From BOG-908 sp963850605 (GTDB taxonomy: Bacteria > Pseudomonadota > Alphaproteobacteria > Acetobacterales > Acetobacteraceae): a stretch of DNA of 64,000 bases. Location: contig CAWKLX010000003.1 in assembly GCA_963850605.1 (NCBI GenBank), positions 613,200-677,199 on the forward strand, read 5' to 3'. The notes beneath the pieces were generated by a model. That model ran no database searches. It was not told the DNA's origin and was given only the letters and a program-made list of their open reading frames with translations. This document shows positions 46,373-55,656 of the stretch, in pieces. The position numbers were made by a program, and so were the translations under genes. The stretch's first letter is position 1; each line of letters begins with the position of its first letter.

Positions 46373-49228
46373 GTGTCGCCATCGCCCGTCCGGGCGAGAG
46401 AGACGGTTGCGCTCGATATGGGCGCGGCCCTTGCCAGGGCGCGTGGTGCTTGGGACATGGGCGAGAGTTGCGCCGAGGCAGGTAATCTCGTCGGCGCCCT
46501 GGCGTGGCTGGGCCGGGCCCACCGGCTTGCACCCTCGGACCAGAACCTTGCTTTTTCGCTGGCCACCCTGCGCTTGCGCACTGGGGACGCGGCCGGGGCG
46601 GCACTCCTGTTCGGCCCGATGGCGCGGCGCTATGACACGCGTGAAAGCTGGACCGGCCTGGCCAGCGCGCAGTGTCTGGCCGGCGACATGGAAGCGGCTG
46701 CCGGTGCCATGCAGCGCGCCCTCTCGGCCCACGCCGTCGATGCAGCCGCTTTCCCACTCGCCCGCCAGATCGCCGCCGCGGCCCGACTGCCCGGATGGTG
46801 CGGCCTGGATCGCGACGGAACAGTATTGGCCGACGCGGAATGTGCTCCCCTAACCCTTGTGCTGGATGGTCGCGATGTGACCGCCTCATACGGGCGGGGT
46901 GCCTATCGTGTGCTAGCCCAGGGGGCAGCGCACCGGCTGGTGATCACGTGCGACGGCCGGCCACTGCTTGGCAGCCCACTCGATATTAACTCGTTCCGGC
47001 GCCTGGAAGGGGTGGTGGAGCGGAGTAAGGCCGGCGTAACCGGATGGGCATGGTTCCCGGCCAATCCTGATCGCGACCCGGAATTGCGCGTGCTGACCGG
47101 TGATGGCGACCGCGTTACCGTCTCGACTATTATCGCGCGCGACCTGTTGCCGGTCACCGGCGATCGGCCACTGGCCCGCCCGCGTGGCTTCAGCGTGAAG
47201 GCTGGCCGCACCTGCCTCATCCAGGTACTCGGACCTGACGGCACGCACCTGTTCGGCAGCCCATTGCCGGGCGTTCCGAATCGGCCTCCCCCTTACGCTT
47301 CGCAAGCCCGGCCGCTCCCGGTGCCGCAGCCCGATCTGCCTGTCGCGGTTGTCATCCCGATCCATCGCGGGTTGCAGACCAGTCTCGACTGCCTCGAATC
47401 CGTCCTGGCCAGCGTGGCCGCACCGCATCGCATCGTCGCGGTCGATGACGCAACGCCGGAGCCGGCATTGGCGGCAGCCCTGGACCGTCTTGCCGCGTCC
47501 GGGCGCCTCAAGCTGATCAGGCCGGCCGTCCACCCGGTCGGCTTCCCGGCCGCCGTCAATGCGGGGCTGGAGCAGGCCGCCGGCTGCCATGTCGTGCTGC
47601 TGAACAGCGATACCCTGGTGGCCAAGGGTTGGCTGGAAGCGCTGCGCGATGCCGCCTGCAGTGCGCCCGATATCGGTACAGCTACGCCGATCTCGAACGA
47701 GGCCAGCATCTTCAGCTACCCCGAGGCGGAAGGCGGCAATCCCGCCCCGGATCTGGCCGGCACGCGCGCGCTCGCCTCCCTCGCACGCCGTGTGAATGCC
47801 GGACGCCTCGTCGATGTGCCGACCGCGCACGGCTTCTGCATGTTCATCCGGCACGACTGCCTGATGACCACTGGCGCGCTCAATTCCGCCCTGTTCGCGC
47901 AGGGATATGGCGAAGAGAACGACTTTTGCGAGCGAGCCCGCGCCTTGGGCTATCGGCATGTGGCGGTCCCGGGCGTGTTCGTCGCTCATCTGGGCGGGGC
48001 ATCGTTCGGAGCCGCCGGCCAGGCATTGCTGCGCCGCAATTTCGAGTTGCTGCGTGCGCGCCATCCAGACTACCCGGCGCGGGTCGCCGATTTCATCGTG
48101 GCCGACGCGCTCGCCCCGGCGCGCCGGCGGCTGGATGCGGCGCGCTGGCGGAGCCGGCCAGAGGCGCGGGCGCCGTGCGGCGCTGTGCTGCTGATCACCC
48201 ATGGCGGCGGTGGCGGCACCGCCCGGGTCGTGGCCGAACGCACCGCGGCCCTTCGCGCGCAAGGCCATCGCCCGATCATGCTGCTGGCCCGCAACGGGCG
48301 ATGCGAGGTGGGCGATGCCGTAGGCGGCTATCCCAACCTCGCCTATGTTCTACCGGCCGAAGGCGCAAAGCTGCGCGGTTTGCTGGCGGCCGAACGGCCA
48401 GTCTCGGCCGAGCTGCATCACCTGCTGGGCCACGACCACAGCCTGCTCGGGCTGCTGCACGAGCTGGGCGTGCCCTATGATATCTGGGTGCATGACTATG
48501 GCTGGTTCTGCGCCCGCCTTTCCTTCGTAACCGGCGAGGGCCGGTTTTGCGGAGAAGCACCAGCCAGCGTGTGCGAGGCCTGCATCGCCGCATGGGGCAG
48601 GGGCATCGACGATCCGATTGCGCCGGCAGCCTTGCGCGCCCGCAGCGCCGCCGATTTCGCCGGTGCACAGCGGGTGGTCGTTCCGTCGGCGGACGTGGCG
48701 CGCCGCGTGGCCCGCCACGTGCCCGGGCTCCTCCCCGTAGTCGAACCATGGGAACAACCTGTGGCTCTCGCCCAGGTGCCGCCACGAAATGTGCCCCGCC
48801 GGACGGGACAGCGTCCGCGACGTGTGGCGGTCGTGGGTGCGATCGGCTTGGAGAAAGGCGTGGGCGTGCTGCTGGCGTGCGCGGAGGATGCGGCGCTCCG
48901 CCGTTTGCCGCTCGAATTCGTGGTTGTCGGCTATACCAGCCAGGACGATGCGCTGATGGACACTGGCCGGGTGTTCGTCACCGGGGAGTTTGGCGCGCAG
49001 GAGGCGGTCGCGCTGATCAGGTCACAAGGGGCCGATCTCGCGTTCTTGCCATCGGTGTGGCCGGAAACCTGGTGTTTTGCATTGAGCGATGCGTGGGGTG
49101 CCGACTTGCCGGCCGCCGTATTCGACATAGGCACGCCGGCGCTGCGTGTGCGCGAGACAGGGCGTGGGTGGGTGCTGCCGCTCGGCTTGCCTGCACCCCG
49201 TGTTAATGATGTGCTGCTATCGTTATGA
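46373..49228 (+). CDS. Large bifunctional glycosyltransferase: TPR - GT2 - GT4
   Basis: The 951-residue product has a TPR-like segment at about 20-130 and a beta-rich linker at about 150-310 (repeated LLGSPLDIN and LFGSPLPGV-type turns). A GT2 domain follows at about 325-570 (VAVVIPIHRG, VDDATPEP, LLNSDT as the DxD). A C-terminal GT4-like domain covers about 605-951 (THGGGGGTARV; VVGAIGLEKGVGVLL; WPETWCFALSDAW). It should assemble or attach glycans using two sugar donors. The neighbouring secretion system suggests a secreted or surface glycoconjugate. Start GTG 46373. Confidence 0.87.
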   Translation: MSPSPVRARETVALDMGAALARARGAWDMGESCAEAGNLVGALAWLGRAHRLAPSDQNLAFSLATLRLRTGDAAGAALLFGPMARRYDTRESWTGLASAQCLAGDMEAAAGAMQRALSAHAVDAAAFPLARQIAAAARLPGWCGLDRDGTVLADAECAPLTLVLDGRDVTASYGRGAYRVLAQGAAHRLVITCDGRPLLGSPLDINSFRRLEGVVERSKAGVTGWAWFPANPDRDPELRVLTGDGDRVTVSTIIARDLLPVTGDRPLARPRGFSVKAGRTCLIQVLGPDGTHLFGSPLPGVPNRPPPYASQARPLPVPQPDLPVAVVIPIHRGLQTSLDCLESVLASVAAPHRIVAVDDATPEPALAAALDRLAASGRLKLIRPAVHPVGFPAAVNAGLEQAAGCHVVLLNSDTLVAKGWLEALRDAACSAPDIGTATPISNEASIFSYPEAEGGNPAPDLAGTRALASLARRVNAGRLVDVPTAHGFCMFIRHDCLMTTGALNSALFAQGYGEENDFCERARALGYRHVAVPGVFVAHLGGASFGAAGQALLRRNFELLRARHPDYPARVADFIVADALAPARRRLDAARWRSRPEARAPCGAVLLITHGGGGGTARVVAERTAALRAQGHRPIMLLARNGRCEVGDAVGGYPNLAYVLPAEGAKLRGLLAAERPVSAELHHLLGHDHSLLGLLHELGVPYDIWVHDYGWFCARLSFVTGEGRFCGEAPASVCEACIAAWGRGIDDPIAPAALRARSAADFAGAQRVVVPSADVARRVARHVPGLLPVVEPWEQPVALAQVPPRNVPRRTGQRPRRVAVVGAIGLEKGVGVLLACAEDAALRRLPLEFVVVGYTSQDDALMDTGRVFVTGEFGAQEAVALIRSQGADLAFLPSVWPETWCFALSDAWGADLPAAVFDIGTPALRVRETGRGWVLPLGLPAPRVNDVLLSL

Positions 49229-49326
49229 ATGCCGCCCCGGTAGGCCGCGCCCGGCCGGGTTTGCCTGCCATGGTCTTGCCCCTATGGTGCGCCCCGGCAC
49301 CCATGTTTTGGAGTTGAAGACAAGCC

Positions 49327-50473
49327 GTGAGTGATCAGAAAACCCAGGTCGCCGCCGGATCAGGTGCCGCGCCGCAGCGGACTGTGACCGAGTTGAAAGT
49401 CTCGGGCAATCTCATGACACTCGAATTCGGGGCTGTTCTGTATTTTCAACGCGCCGGGCAGCGCGTTGCCGGACGCCGGGACCGGCCTGCCAGGCGTACG
49501 CGTGTCGCTGCCGCCTGGCCCGGTATTTCGGCCCGAAGCAGTCACGATCACCAGTTTTCGTGACGATGGCTGGCTGGGCGGGTGGAACGGCGCGGCGCTG
49601 GTGCGCGTCACGCGCGGCCCGGCGCAGATATTGGTCACGATCTACCAGGCGCCCAACAGCCAGGCGGAGGCGCCGAAGCTGCAGATTATCCGGCTTGCGG
49701 AAAGTGCTGCACTTCCGCCATTGAACCTGCCTGCTGGCCAGCCCAGACCGCCTGCGCCTCTATCGGCATTGCCGGCCCAGCCAGGCTTGCCGATGGCCCC
49801 GCCGCCAGCCCCGCCCCCTCCGGCCGGCGCCCAAGCCGCGCCGCAACAATCCCCTGCCGGCGGCGGGCAGGTTGCAAACCTGGCCGAGGCCGGCGAGGTG
49901 GTTGCTCATTTACAGGGGCGTGGCGACGTGTCCGCCCGCCTTGGGGAATGGATGGGCGAGCCGGACAGCAAACGCTGGATCGAGGGCTTCGCCGTTGCAC
50001 CGCGTGGCCAGATCGGGCCGGCGGACGTGGAATACCAGGCGGTGCTGGGCCGCGGCTGGCTCAGCCCATGGGCCGAGGGAGGGCAGTATTGCGGCAGCCG
50101 CGGCATGAGCCTGCCGATCTTGGGCTTGCGGATGCGTCTGCGCGGCGAGGCAGCAGAGCGCTTCGATTGCATCGTCAGCGCCACCTTCGTCGACGGCACC
50201 AAGGTGGGTCCGCTGGACAATGGCGAGCCCTGCCAGGCCGACAGCATGTCACCGTTGGAGGCTTTCAAGATTAGGGTGGTATCCCGTCCACCGCCAGAGG
50301 TCGCGGACCAGCCAGCCGCGCCCCCAGCATCGGCATCCGGCAAGGTACCGCGAAGCCGGTCCAAGGCGCCCATCGCCGTCGTTCCGCCAGCCGCGGTGCG
50401 CGCCAAACCCGCGCCGCCGGCTCAAGGCGCAGACCCCACGATCACCAAGGGAAAGCCGCGCACCCGGAAATAA
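49327..50473 (+). CDS. Proline-rich protein with possible hydrophobic-W repeat, frameshifted
   Basis: Two frames join to about 381 residues. The switch lies between 49422 and 49462; an extra T in TATTTTC is the simplest site. After it come LPDAGTGLPGVRV and DDGWLGGWNG. A proline/alanine linker (AAPLSALPAQP..., PPPAPPPPAG) leads to a C-terminal domain. That domain has RWIEGFAV, VEYQAVLGRGWLSPW and GLRMRLRG, a pattern like clostridial hydrophobic-W (ChW) repeats; this is a tentative likeness. No signal peptide. It lies between two glycosyltransferase genes and may bind glycans or the secretion substrate. Confidence 0.65.
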
Positions 50474-50494
50474 GCCCAGCTCGGGTCACGCGCC

Positions 50495-51715
50495 GTGAAA
50501 TACCTGTTCGTCCACCAAAATTTTCCGGCGCAGTTCGTGCATCTGCTACGCCACTTGGCGGCACAGAATCAGCACGAGCTGCTGTTCATCACGGAAGCCC
50601 AGCGCAACCATCTTGCCGGCGTGCGCAAGGTGATCCGAGGCCTGCCACGCGCGCCTGCCCGCAGCACCCACCCCTACGCAGTCGAGCTCGAACTTGCCCT
50701 GGCGAGAGCGGACATCGTGGTGTCTGCAGCGCGCAACCTCAAGGCGCTCGGTTTCGTGCCGGACATCATTATCGGTCATCAGGGCTGGGGCGAGATGCTG
50801 CATCTGGGCGACGTCTGGCCGTACGCGCCCCTGCTCGGCTACCACGAGTTCTACTACAACGTGCATGGCTTCGACGTGGGGTTCGACCCGGAGTTCCCGC
50901 CCGCGGCCGACATGGCAGCCCGCCTGCGCCTGAAGAACGCGGTCAACCTGGCAGCACTGACCAACCCCGGTGCCGGCCAGACACCGACCGAATTCCAACT
51001 CAGTACATACCCCGTCTGGGCACGCCCGAAAATCACGGTTTTGCGTGAGGGCGTGGACCTGGATGTGTGCCGGCCGAACCCGGACTTACGCCGGCGCACC
51101 GTCACACTGGGCGGCTACAAGGTGCGACCGGGCGAAAAGCTGGTTACCTATGTAGTGCGCGATCTGGAACCGTATCGTGGTTTCCACGTGTTCATGCGCG
51201 CCCTGCCGCGGCTGCTGACTGCGCGTCCCGACGTGCGGGTTATCCTGGTAGGCGGGGACGGCGTCAGCTACGGGTCCCGGCCGGCCAAAGGCACGTGGCG
51301 CGAGCACATGCAGGCAGAAATCGCGGGCCGCACCGATATGTCGCGCGTCCATTTCGCCGGCCGCGTCCAATACGAAACGTATGTGAAGTTGCTGCAGCGC
51401 TCGGACGCGCATGTCTACCTGACCTACCCGTTCGTTGCGTCCTGGTCGTTGCGCGAGGCGATGGCGACCGGATGCGCCATCGTCGCCAGCGACACGGCAC
51501 CGGTGCACGAATTCATCCAGCACGACGTCACCGGCCTGCTCGCCCCGTTCTTGCAGCCCGACGTGATCGCGGACCGGGTTGTGGAGATGCTGGAGGACAC
51601 GGCCCGCGCCGGGCGGCTACGAGAGGGCGCGCGTGCCTGGGCGGAAGCCAATCTGGACATGTCAGCCTACCTCGCGAGGTACGACGCGCTGATCGCCCGC
51701 ACTATTGCTGGGTAA
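50495..51715 (+). CDS. Glycosyltransferase family 4
   Basis: The 406-residue product begins at GTG 50495, 21 nt after the previous stop. The N-terminal domain starts YLFVHQNFPAQF, typical of a GT4 subgroup. The donor domain has VLREGVDLD, LVGGDGVSYG, and the conserved E in SLREAMATGCAIVASD. It transfers a sugar from an NDP-sugar. It closes the secretion/glycosyltransferase cluster; a palindromic hairpin follows the stop. Confidence 0.92.
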   Translation: MKYLFVHQNFPAQFVHLLRHLAAQNQHELLFITEAQRNHLAGVRKVIRGLPRAPARSTHPYAVELELALARADIVVSAARNLKALGFVPDIIIGHQGWGEMLHLGDVWPYAPLLGYHEFYYNVHGFDVGFDPEFPPAADMAARLRLKNAVNLAALTNPGAGQTPTEFQLSTYPVWARPKITVLREGVDLDVCRPNPDLRRRTVTLGGYKVRPGEKLVTYVVRDLEPYRGFHVFMRALPRLLTARPDVRVILVGGDGVSYGSRPAKGTWREHMQAEIAGRTDMSRVHFAGRVQYETYVKLLQRSDAHVYLTYPFVASWSLREAMATGCAIVASDTAPVHEFIQHDVTGLLAPFLQPDVIADRVVEMLEDTARAGRLREGARAWAEANLDMSAYLARYDALIARTIAG

Positions 51716-51730
51716 ACCGCTAAAGCATGG

Positions 51731-51758
51731 TCGGTTCGGTTGGAATCGCCTGAACCGA
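51731..51758 (+). terminator. Hairpin after the glycosyltransferase gene
   Basis: Arms TCGGTTC (51731-51737) and GAACCGA (51752-51758) enclose a 14-nt loop 15 nt after the gene's stop codon. There is no T-run, but the family A repeat immediately downstream provides two more hairpins. Confidence 0.4.
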
Positions 51759-51795
51759 CAAACTTGTAAGCTTGCAGATTGATACATCGACGAAA

Positions 51796-51905
51796 GGCAA
51801 AGCTTTTTTTGAAAAGAAGAAGAAAAACTTCTATCCGGCTGTCGCGGACTCAATGAACAAAAGTTTTTTGGTCCTTTTTTTCAAAAAAGGACCGCTTGCT
51901 TTCAG
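51796..51905 (+). repeat. Dispersed repeat family A, full copy (A5)
   Basis: The left purine hairpin (CTTTTTTTGAAAAGAAG type), AAAAACTT, core GGCTGTCGCGGACT, spacer, right hairpin GGTCCTTTTTT...AAAAAAGGACC, then GCTTGCTTTC. It lies between the convergent glycosyltransferase and EmrB genes and may terminate both. Confidence 0.75.
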
Positions 51906-51913
51906 ATCGTGCT

Positions 51914-53485
51914 CTAATGAGCGGCGGCACTTCCCTCGGGCGCGCGCGGCAGGAACAGGGCCAGCGGCGCCACCACCGCCGCCAGCAGCATCAGCGCCCA
52001 GAACACATCGATATAGCTGAGCATGGTCACCTGCGGTGCTATCATGCGCGAAACGGCGGCCAGGTTCGCACCCGCTCCGTAGCCATTGTATGGGGTGATG
52101 TGCTCCGCCAGCCGGGCATGGTGGAACTGCCCGCGATAGGCGAGCAGCGTCGTGGTGTAGCTGATGCCGATGCTGCCACCCAGGTTACGGGCCATGTTGA
52201 TCAGCGCGGAAGCCTCGTTGTTGCGGTCGGGTGGCACGCCGACTAAGGCGGCCGAGTTCACAGGAATGAACAGGAACGGCAGCCACATCGCTTGCAGCAC
52301 GCGGGCCAGCGAAAGATCCCAGAAGCCGATCTGCTGATCCAGCCCCGACGCATAATACATGGCCGCCGCCGTGCCTGAGAACGCGATGCAGGTCAGGATG
52401 CGTGGCTGCACCACGCGCCCGGTGAGGATGCCGGCCGCCGGCATGAGCACGATCGTGACAACCCCGGCCGCGCCCAGGGTGAGGCCGGCGGTGCTGGCGT
52501 CGTAGCCGATCAGCTCCTGCGCCATTTGCGGCAGCAACTGGGTCGTCGAGATCAGGATGAAGCCCACCACGAACATCAGAACCAATCCGATGGCCAGGGC
52601 GCGGGTCCGCAGCAGGCGCAAATTGACCACCGGCTGCGGATGGTTCCACTCCCAGAACACCAGCGCGACCAGCGAAACGACGGCGATCGAGCCGTATAGA
52701 TTGACAAAAGGCGTTCCCCAGCCGCCTTCGCGTTCGAACCGGTCGAGCACCAGCTGCAACACGCCAAAACCCACGGCCACCAGCCCGAAGCCGATGTAAT
52801 CGACCCGCAGGCCATCGGCGATCAGCTTGCGGCGGCGTGCCTGGGTTGCGGGCGAATCGACCACGAACAGCCAGGTTAGCAGGAGCGAGAGGCAGCCGAA
52901 CGGCAGGTTGATGAGAAACACCCAATGCCACGAGGCGGCGTCCGTCAGATAGCCACCGAGGATCGGACCGATGGCGGGCGCCAGCACGACGGTGATGCCG
53001 TAGAGCGCGAAGGAGGCGGCGCGCAGCCTGGTCGGGAAACTGTCGGCGAAGATGGATTGCTCCACCGGCGCCAGACCGCCGCCACCCACGCCCTGCAGCA
53101 CGCGCCAGAACAGCATTTGCGGCAGGCTGGTGGCCGTTGCACAAAGCAGCGAGCTGACCGTGAACAGCGCCACGCAGATCATGTAGAAGCGTTTGCGGCC
53201 GATCACGTTGGCCAGCCATCCGCTGATCGGAATGACGATGCCGTTGCTGACCAGGTAGCTCGTGATGATGTAAGTGCTCTCATCCTGGCTGGCGGCCAGG
53301 CTGCCCGCGATATGCGGCAGCGCTACGTTGGCGATAGTGGTATCGAGCACCTCCATGAACGTCGCGATCGAAACGATAACCGCAATCAGCCAGGGGCTGC
53401 GGTTGCCGGCAGCCGAGTAGGGCAGGTCGTCGCCACCGTCCGCGCGCCCAGCGCCTGGCGCCTCGCCGGCCGTTTCGCGCGGCAT
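51914..53485 (-). CDS. emrB: EmrB/QacA-type multidrug MFS exporter (DHA2)
   Basis: The 523-residue product has 14 membrane segments and DHA2 motifs: LDTTIANVALPHIAG, GWLANVIGRKRF and motif C LAPAIGPILGGYL. It pairs with the EmrA-type adaptor at 53591-54676 on the same strand, so the two should form a tripartite drug/acid pump with an outer-membrane channel. A family B repeat separates the genes. Confidence 0.92.
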   Translation of the reverse strand: MPRETAGEAPGAGRADGGDDLPYSAAGNRSPWLIAVIVSIATFMEVLDTTIANVALPHIAGSLAASQDESTYIITSYLVSNGIVIPISGWLANVIGRKRFYMICVALFTVSSLLCATATSLPQMLFWRVLQGVGGGGLAPVEQSIFADSFPTRLRAASFALYGITVVLAPAIGPILGGYLTDAASWHWVFLINLPFGCLSLLLTWLFVVDSPATQARRRKLIADGLRVDYIGFGLVAVGFGVLQLVLDRFEREGGWGTPFVNLYGSIAVVSLVALVFWEWNHPQPVVNLRLLRTRALAIGLVLMFVVGFILISTTQLLPQMAQELIGYDASTAGLTLGAAGVVTIVLMPAAGILTGRVVQPRILTCIAFSGTAAAMYYASGLDQQIGFWDLSLARVLQAMWLPFLFIPVNSAALVGVPPDRNNEASALINMARNLGGSIGISYTTTLLAYRGQFHHARLAEHITPYNGYGAGANLAAVSRMIAPQVTMLSYIDVFWALMLLAAVVAPLALFLPRAPEGSAAAH

Positions 53486-53486
53486 T

Positions 53487-53596
53487 CTAGAGCATCATCC
53501 GATCGAACCGCATCGTTCGATCGGGTAAGGATGCTCGCTAAAACAAAAAGCTGGAGCATGATCCGTGAGCGTGTGCGAGCGGATCATGGGCTAGCG
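53487..53596 (-). repeat. Dispersed repeat family B, full copy (B3)
   Basis: Hairpin 1 has perfect arms CCGATCGAA/TTCGATCGG with an 8-nt loop. Hairpin 2 has perfect arms CATGATCCG/CGGATCATG, and the ends are CTAGAGCATC and GGGCTAGC. It sits between emrA and emrB of one operon, so it does not fully stop transcription, or emrB has its own promoter. The strand is arbitrary; in the plus reading it aligns with B1 and B2. Confidence 0.75.
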
Positions 53597-54676
53597 GACC
53601 GTGACCCGAGGCTCTACCGACATGCCGGGCGCCAGCACCATGCGCTGACACACGCCGGCATCGTCGAACACCAGCTTAACCGGAAGTCTCTGCACGATTT
53701 TGACGTAGTTGCCCGTCGCATTCTCGGCCGGCAGGCTGGAGAACACCGCACCCGTGCCGTGCTGCACGCTGTCGACATGGGCCGCCAACGGATGGCCAGG
53801 ATAGGCATCCACGGTGACCCGCGCCGCTTGGCCCGGCCGTAAAAGCGTCAATTGGCTTTCCTTCAGGTTGGCGGTCACCCAGCAGGATTGCTGCACGACA
53901 GCCATCAGAGCCTGGCCAATGCCCACGTAATTGCCGACGTCCACCGTCCGCCGGGCGATGGTGCCGGGGGCAGGGGCGACCACTTTCGTATAGCCGAGCT
54001 GCAGCCGCGCATTGGCCACGTTACTGTCGGCGGTGCGCAGGGCCGCCTCCGCCGCGTCCACCTGGGTGCGCGCGACCACCAGCTGGGCGCGCATGCCGGC
54101 GGCCGCCTGGCGCGCGGCTTCCAGCCTGGCTTGCGCACCGGTGGCCGTGGCGCGCGCCTGGTCCAGCGTTTGCGCGGTGATGGCGCGCGGGTTGACCGCC
54201 GTGTAGCGGGCCAGGTCCCGCTGGTTCTGCGACAGGTCGGCCTGGCTGACGCGGATGTTGGCGGCTGCCTGGTCCAGCTCCGCCTGACGCTCCGGCAAGG
54301 TGGCGCGCGCCTGCTCCAACTGGGCGGCGGCCTGGTCGCGCTGCGCCAGCATCTGGTCCAGCCTCGTCTGCGCATCGCGCGGGTCGATCTCGACCAGCAC
54401 CTGGCCGGCGGTCACAAACTGATTGTCCTGCACCAGCAAACGCACCACTCGGCCGCCGATCTGCGGCGACACCTGGGAGATGTAGCCGTCGATGAACGCG
54501 TCATCGGTCGTCACGTAGTGCCGCGCGTCCAGCCAATACAACACCCCGCCCAAGAGCACGCCGAGCAGCACGGCGAAGATGAGCAAAATTCGCAGCCAGG
54601 ACCGCCCTTTGGGCGCAGGCGCCTCGCCGGTGCTGCTGTGGGTTTCCTCGATGTCGGGTCTTGTGTGGTCGTCCAT
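53591..54676 (-). CDS. emrA: EmrA-type membrane fusion protein
   Basis: A 361-residue HlyD-family adaptor. It has one N-terminal membrane helix (about 27-49), then VTTDDAFIDGYISQVSPQIGGRV-type lipoyl half (key part DDAFIDGYI), coiled-coil and barrel (YTKVVAPAPGTIARRTVDVG, partially quoted). The EmrA hallmark TTDDA is present. It links EmrB to the outer membrane. A small palindrome lies 37 nt before the start and may be an operator. Confidence 0.92.
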   Translation of the reverse strand: MDDHTRPDIEETHSSTGEAPAPKGRSWLRILLIFAVLLGVLLGGVLYWLDARHYVTTDDAFIDGYISQVSPQIGGRVVRLLVQDNQFVTAGQVLVEIDPRDAQTRLDQMLAQRDQAAAQLEQARATLPERQAELDQAAANIRVSQADLSQNQRDLARYTAVNPRAITAQTLDQARATATGAQARLEAARQAAAGMRAQLVVARTQVDAAEAALRTADSNVANARLQLGYTKVVAPAPGTIARRTVDVGNYVGIGQALMAVVQQSCWVTANLKESQLTLLRPGQAARVTVDAYPGHPLAAHVDSVQHGTGAVFSSLPAENATGNYVKIVQRLPVKLVFDDAGVCQRMVLAPGMSVEPRVTVR

Positions 54677-54712
54677 GCGCGCCCGCCCTGATTGCAGCCA
54701 CCGTGCGATGAA

Positions 54713-54723
54713 CGAACCGTTCG
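54713..54723. promoter_or_regulatory. Possible operator upstream of emrA
   Basis: A perfect palindrome CGAAC-C-GTTCG lies 37 nt upstream of the emrA ATG. Pumps of this type are often controlled by TetR or MarR regulators binding such sites, but no regulator gene is nearby, so this is only a suggestion. Confidence 0.25.
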
Positions 54724-54803
54724 GTCTACACCCGCGCTATGCCCGGCCCTGCCCTGTACTGTCCAGTGTGGCAGACGAGACCGTAACAACGCACAGCTGT
54801 GGC

Positions 54804-55340
54804 CTACCCGCCACTGCTACCGCCCACGGCCGCGATGGATTTGGTGATGATGTCGTGCGCCTCGTTTAGCGTGCCGAAGCCGCTGACCTTCACCCATTTG
54901 CCGGGCTCGAGGTCCTTGTAGGTCTCGAAGAAATGGGTGATTTGCTGCCGCACGATCTCTGGCAGATCTGCCGTCGTGTGCACGTCGCGGTAGAGCGGGT
55001 GGACCTTGTCGTGCGGCACGCAGATGATTTTTTCATCCTGGCCCGCCTCGTCCGTCATGTGCAGCACGCCAATCGGACGGCAGCGTATGACTGCGCCCGG
55101 CACGATTGCCGACGGCACCAGCACCAGCGCGTCCGCTGGATCCCCGTCATCGGCCAGCGTGCCGGGAATGAAGCCGTAGGCGGCCGGATAAGCCATTGGC
55201 GTGAACAGGAACCGGTCCACCACCAGCGCGCCGGTCGCCTTGTCCACCTCGTATTTCACACTTGACCCTTGCGGGATCTCAACCACGACATTGATGTCGG
55301 CCGGCGGCGCCTTGCCCGTTTGCGTAGATGTGACGTTCAT
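54804..55340 (-). CDS. ppa: Inorganic pyrophosphatase
   Basis: The 178-residue product is a family I soluble pyrophosphatase. It has EIPQGSSVKYEVDK near the start, the metal site DDGDPADALVL, and KPIGVL-like RPIGVLHM. It hydrolyses PPi to two phosphates in the cytoplasm. ATG 55340 is chosen; a longer frame upstream lacks homology. Confidence 0.95.
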   Translation of the reverse strand: MNVTSTQTGKAPPADINVVVEIPQGSSVKYEVDKATGALVVDRFLFTPMAYPAAYGFIPGTLADDGDPADALVLVPSAIVPGAVIRCRPIGVLHMTDEAGQDEKIICVPHDKVHPLYRDVHTTADLPEIVRQQITHFFETYKDLEPGKWVKVSGFGTLNEAHDIITKSIAAVGGSSGG

Positions 55341-55579
55341 GGCCGGCCGCTCCTGGCGCAAGGGTGTGGGTGCGTCTGCGGGGCGCGCCGCAAGCCGGCG
55401 TCGGTTAATGCAGGTGCCCACGCTTGTCCACGCCAGAGCATCATGGACGCCACCCTCTGTCTTTGCAGTGCGCGGACTGTTTCGACGTCAAGCGGCAGAG
55501 CCGCTGAACTTCGAAACCGGCACACTGGCGGCGGCAAGGTTGCGTCCCATGCCGTCTTGGTGTTTTAGCCTGGATCTTC

Positions 55580-55656
55580 GCGCCTGTAGCTCAACTGGTT
55601 AGAGCGGGCCGCTCATAACGGCTTGGTTGCGGGTTCAAGTCCTGCCGGGCGCACCA
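55580..55656 (+). tRNA. tRNA with CAU anticodon (Ile2 likely, elongator Met possible)
   Basis: A 77-nt cloverleaf: acceptor GCGCCTG/CGGGCGC with encoded CCA, D-arm GCTC...GAGC, anticodon stem GGCCG/CGGCT with loop CTCATAA, T-loop TTCAAGT. The variable/T region resembles tRNA-Ile2 (which needs lysidine from TilS) more than elongator Met. The identity cannot be fixed by eye. Its 3' half overlaps the antisense cutA gene end. Confidence 0.92.
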
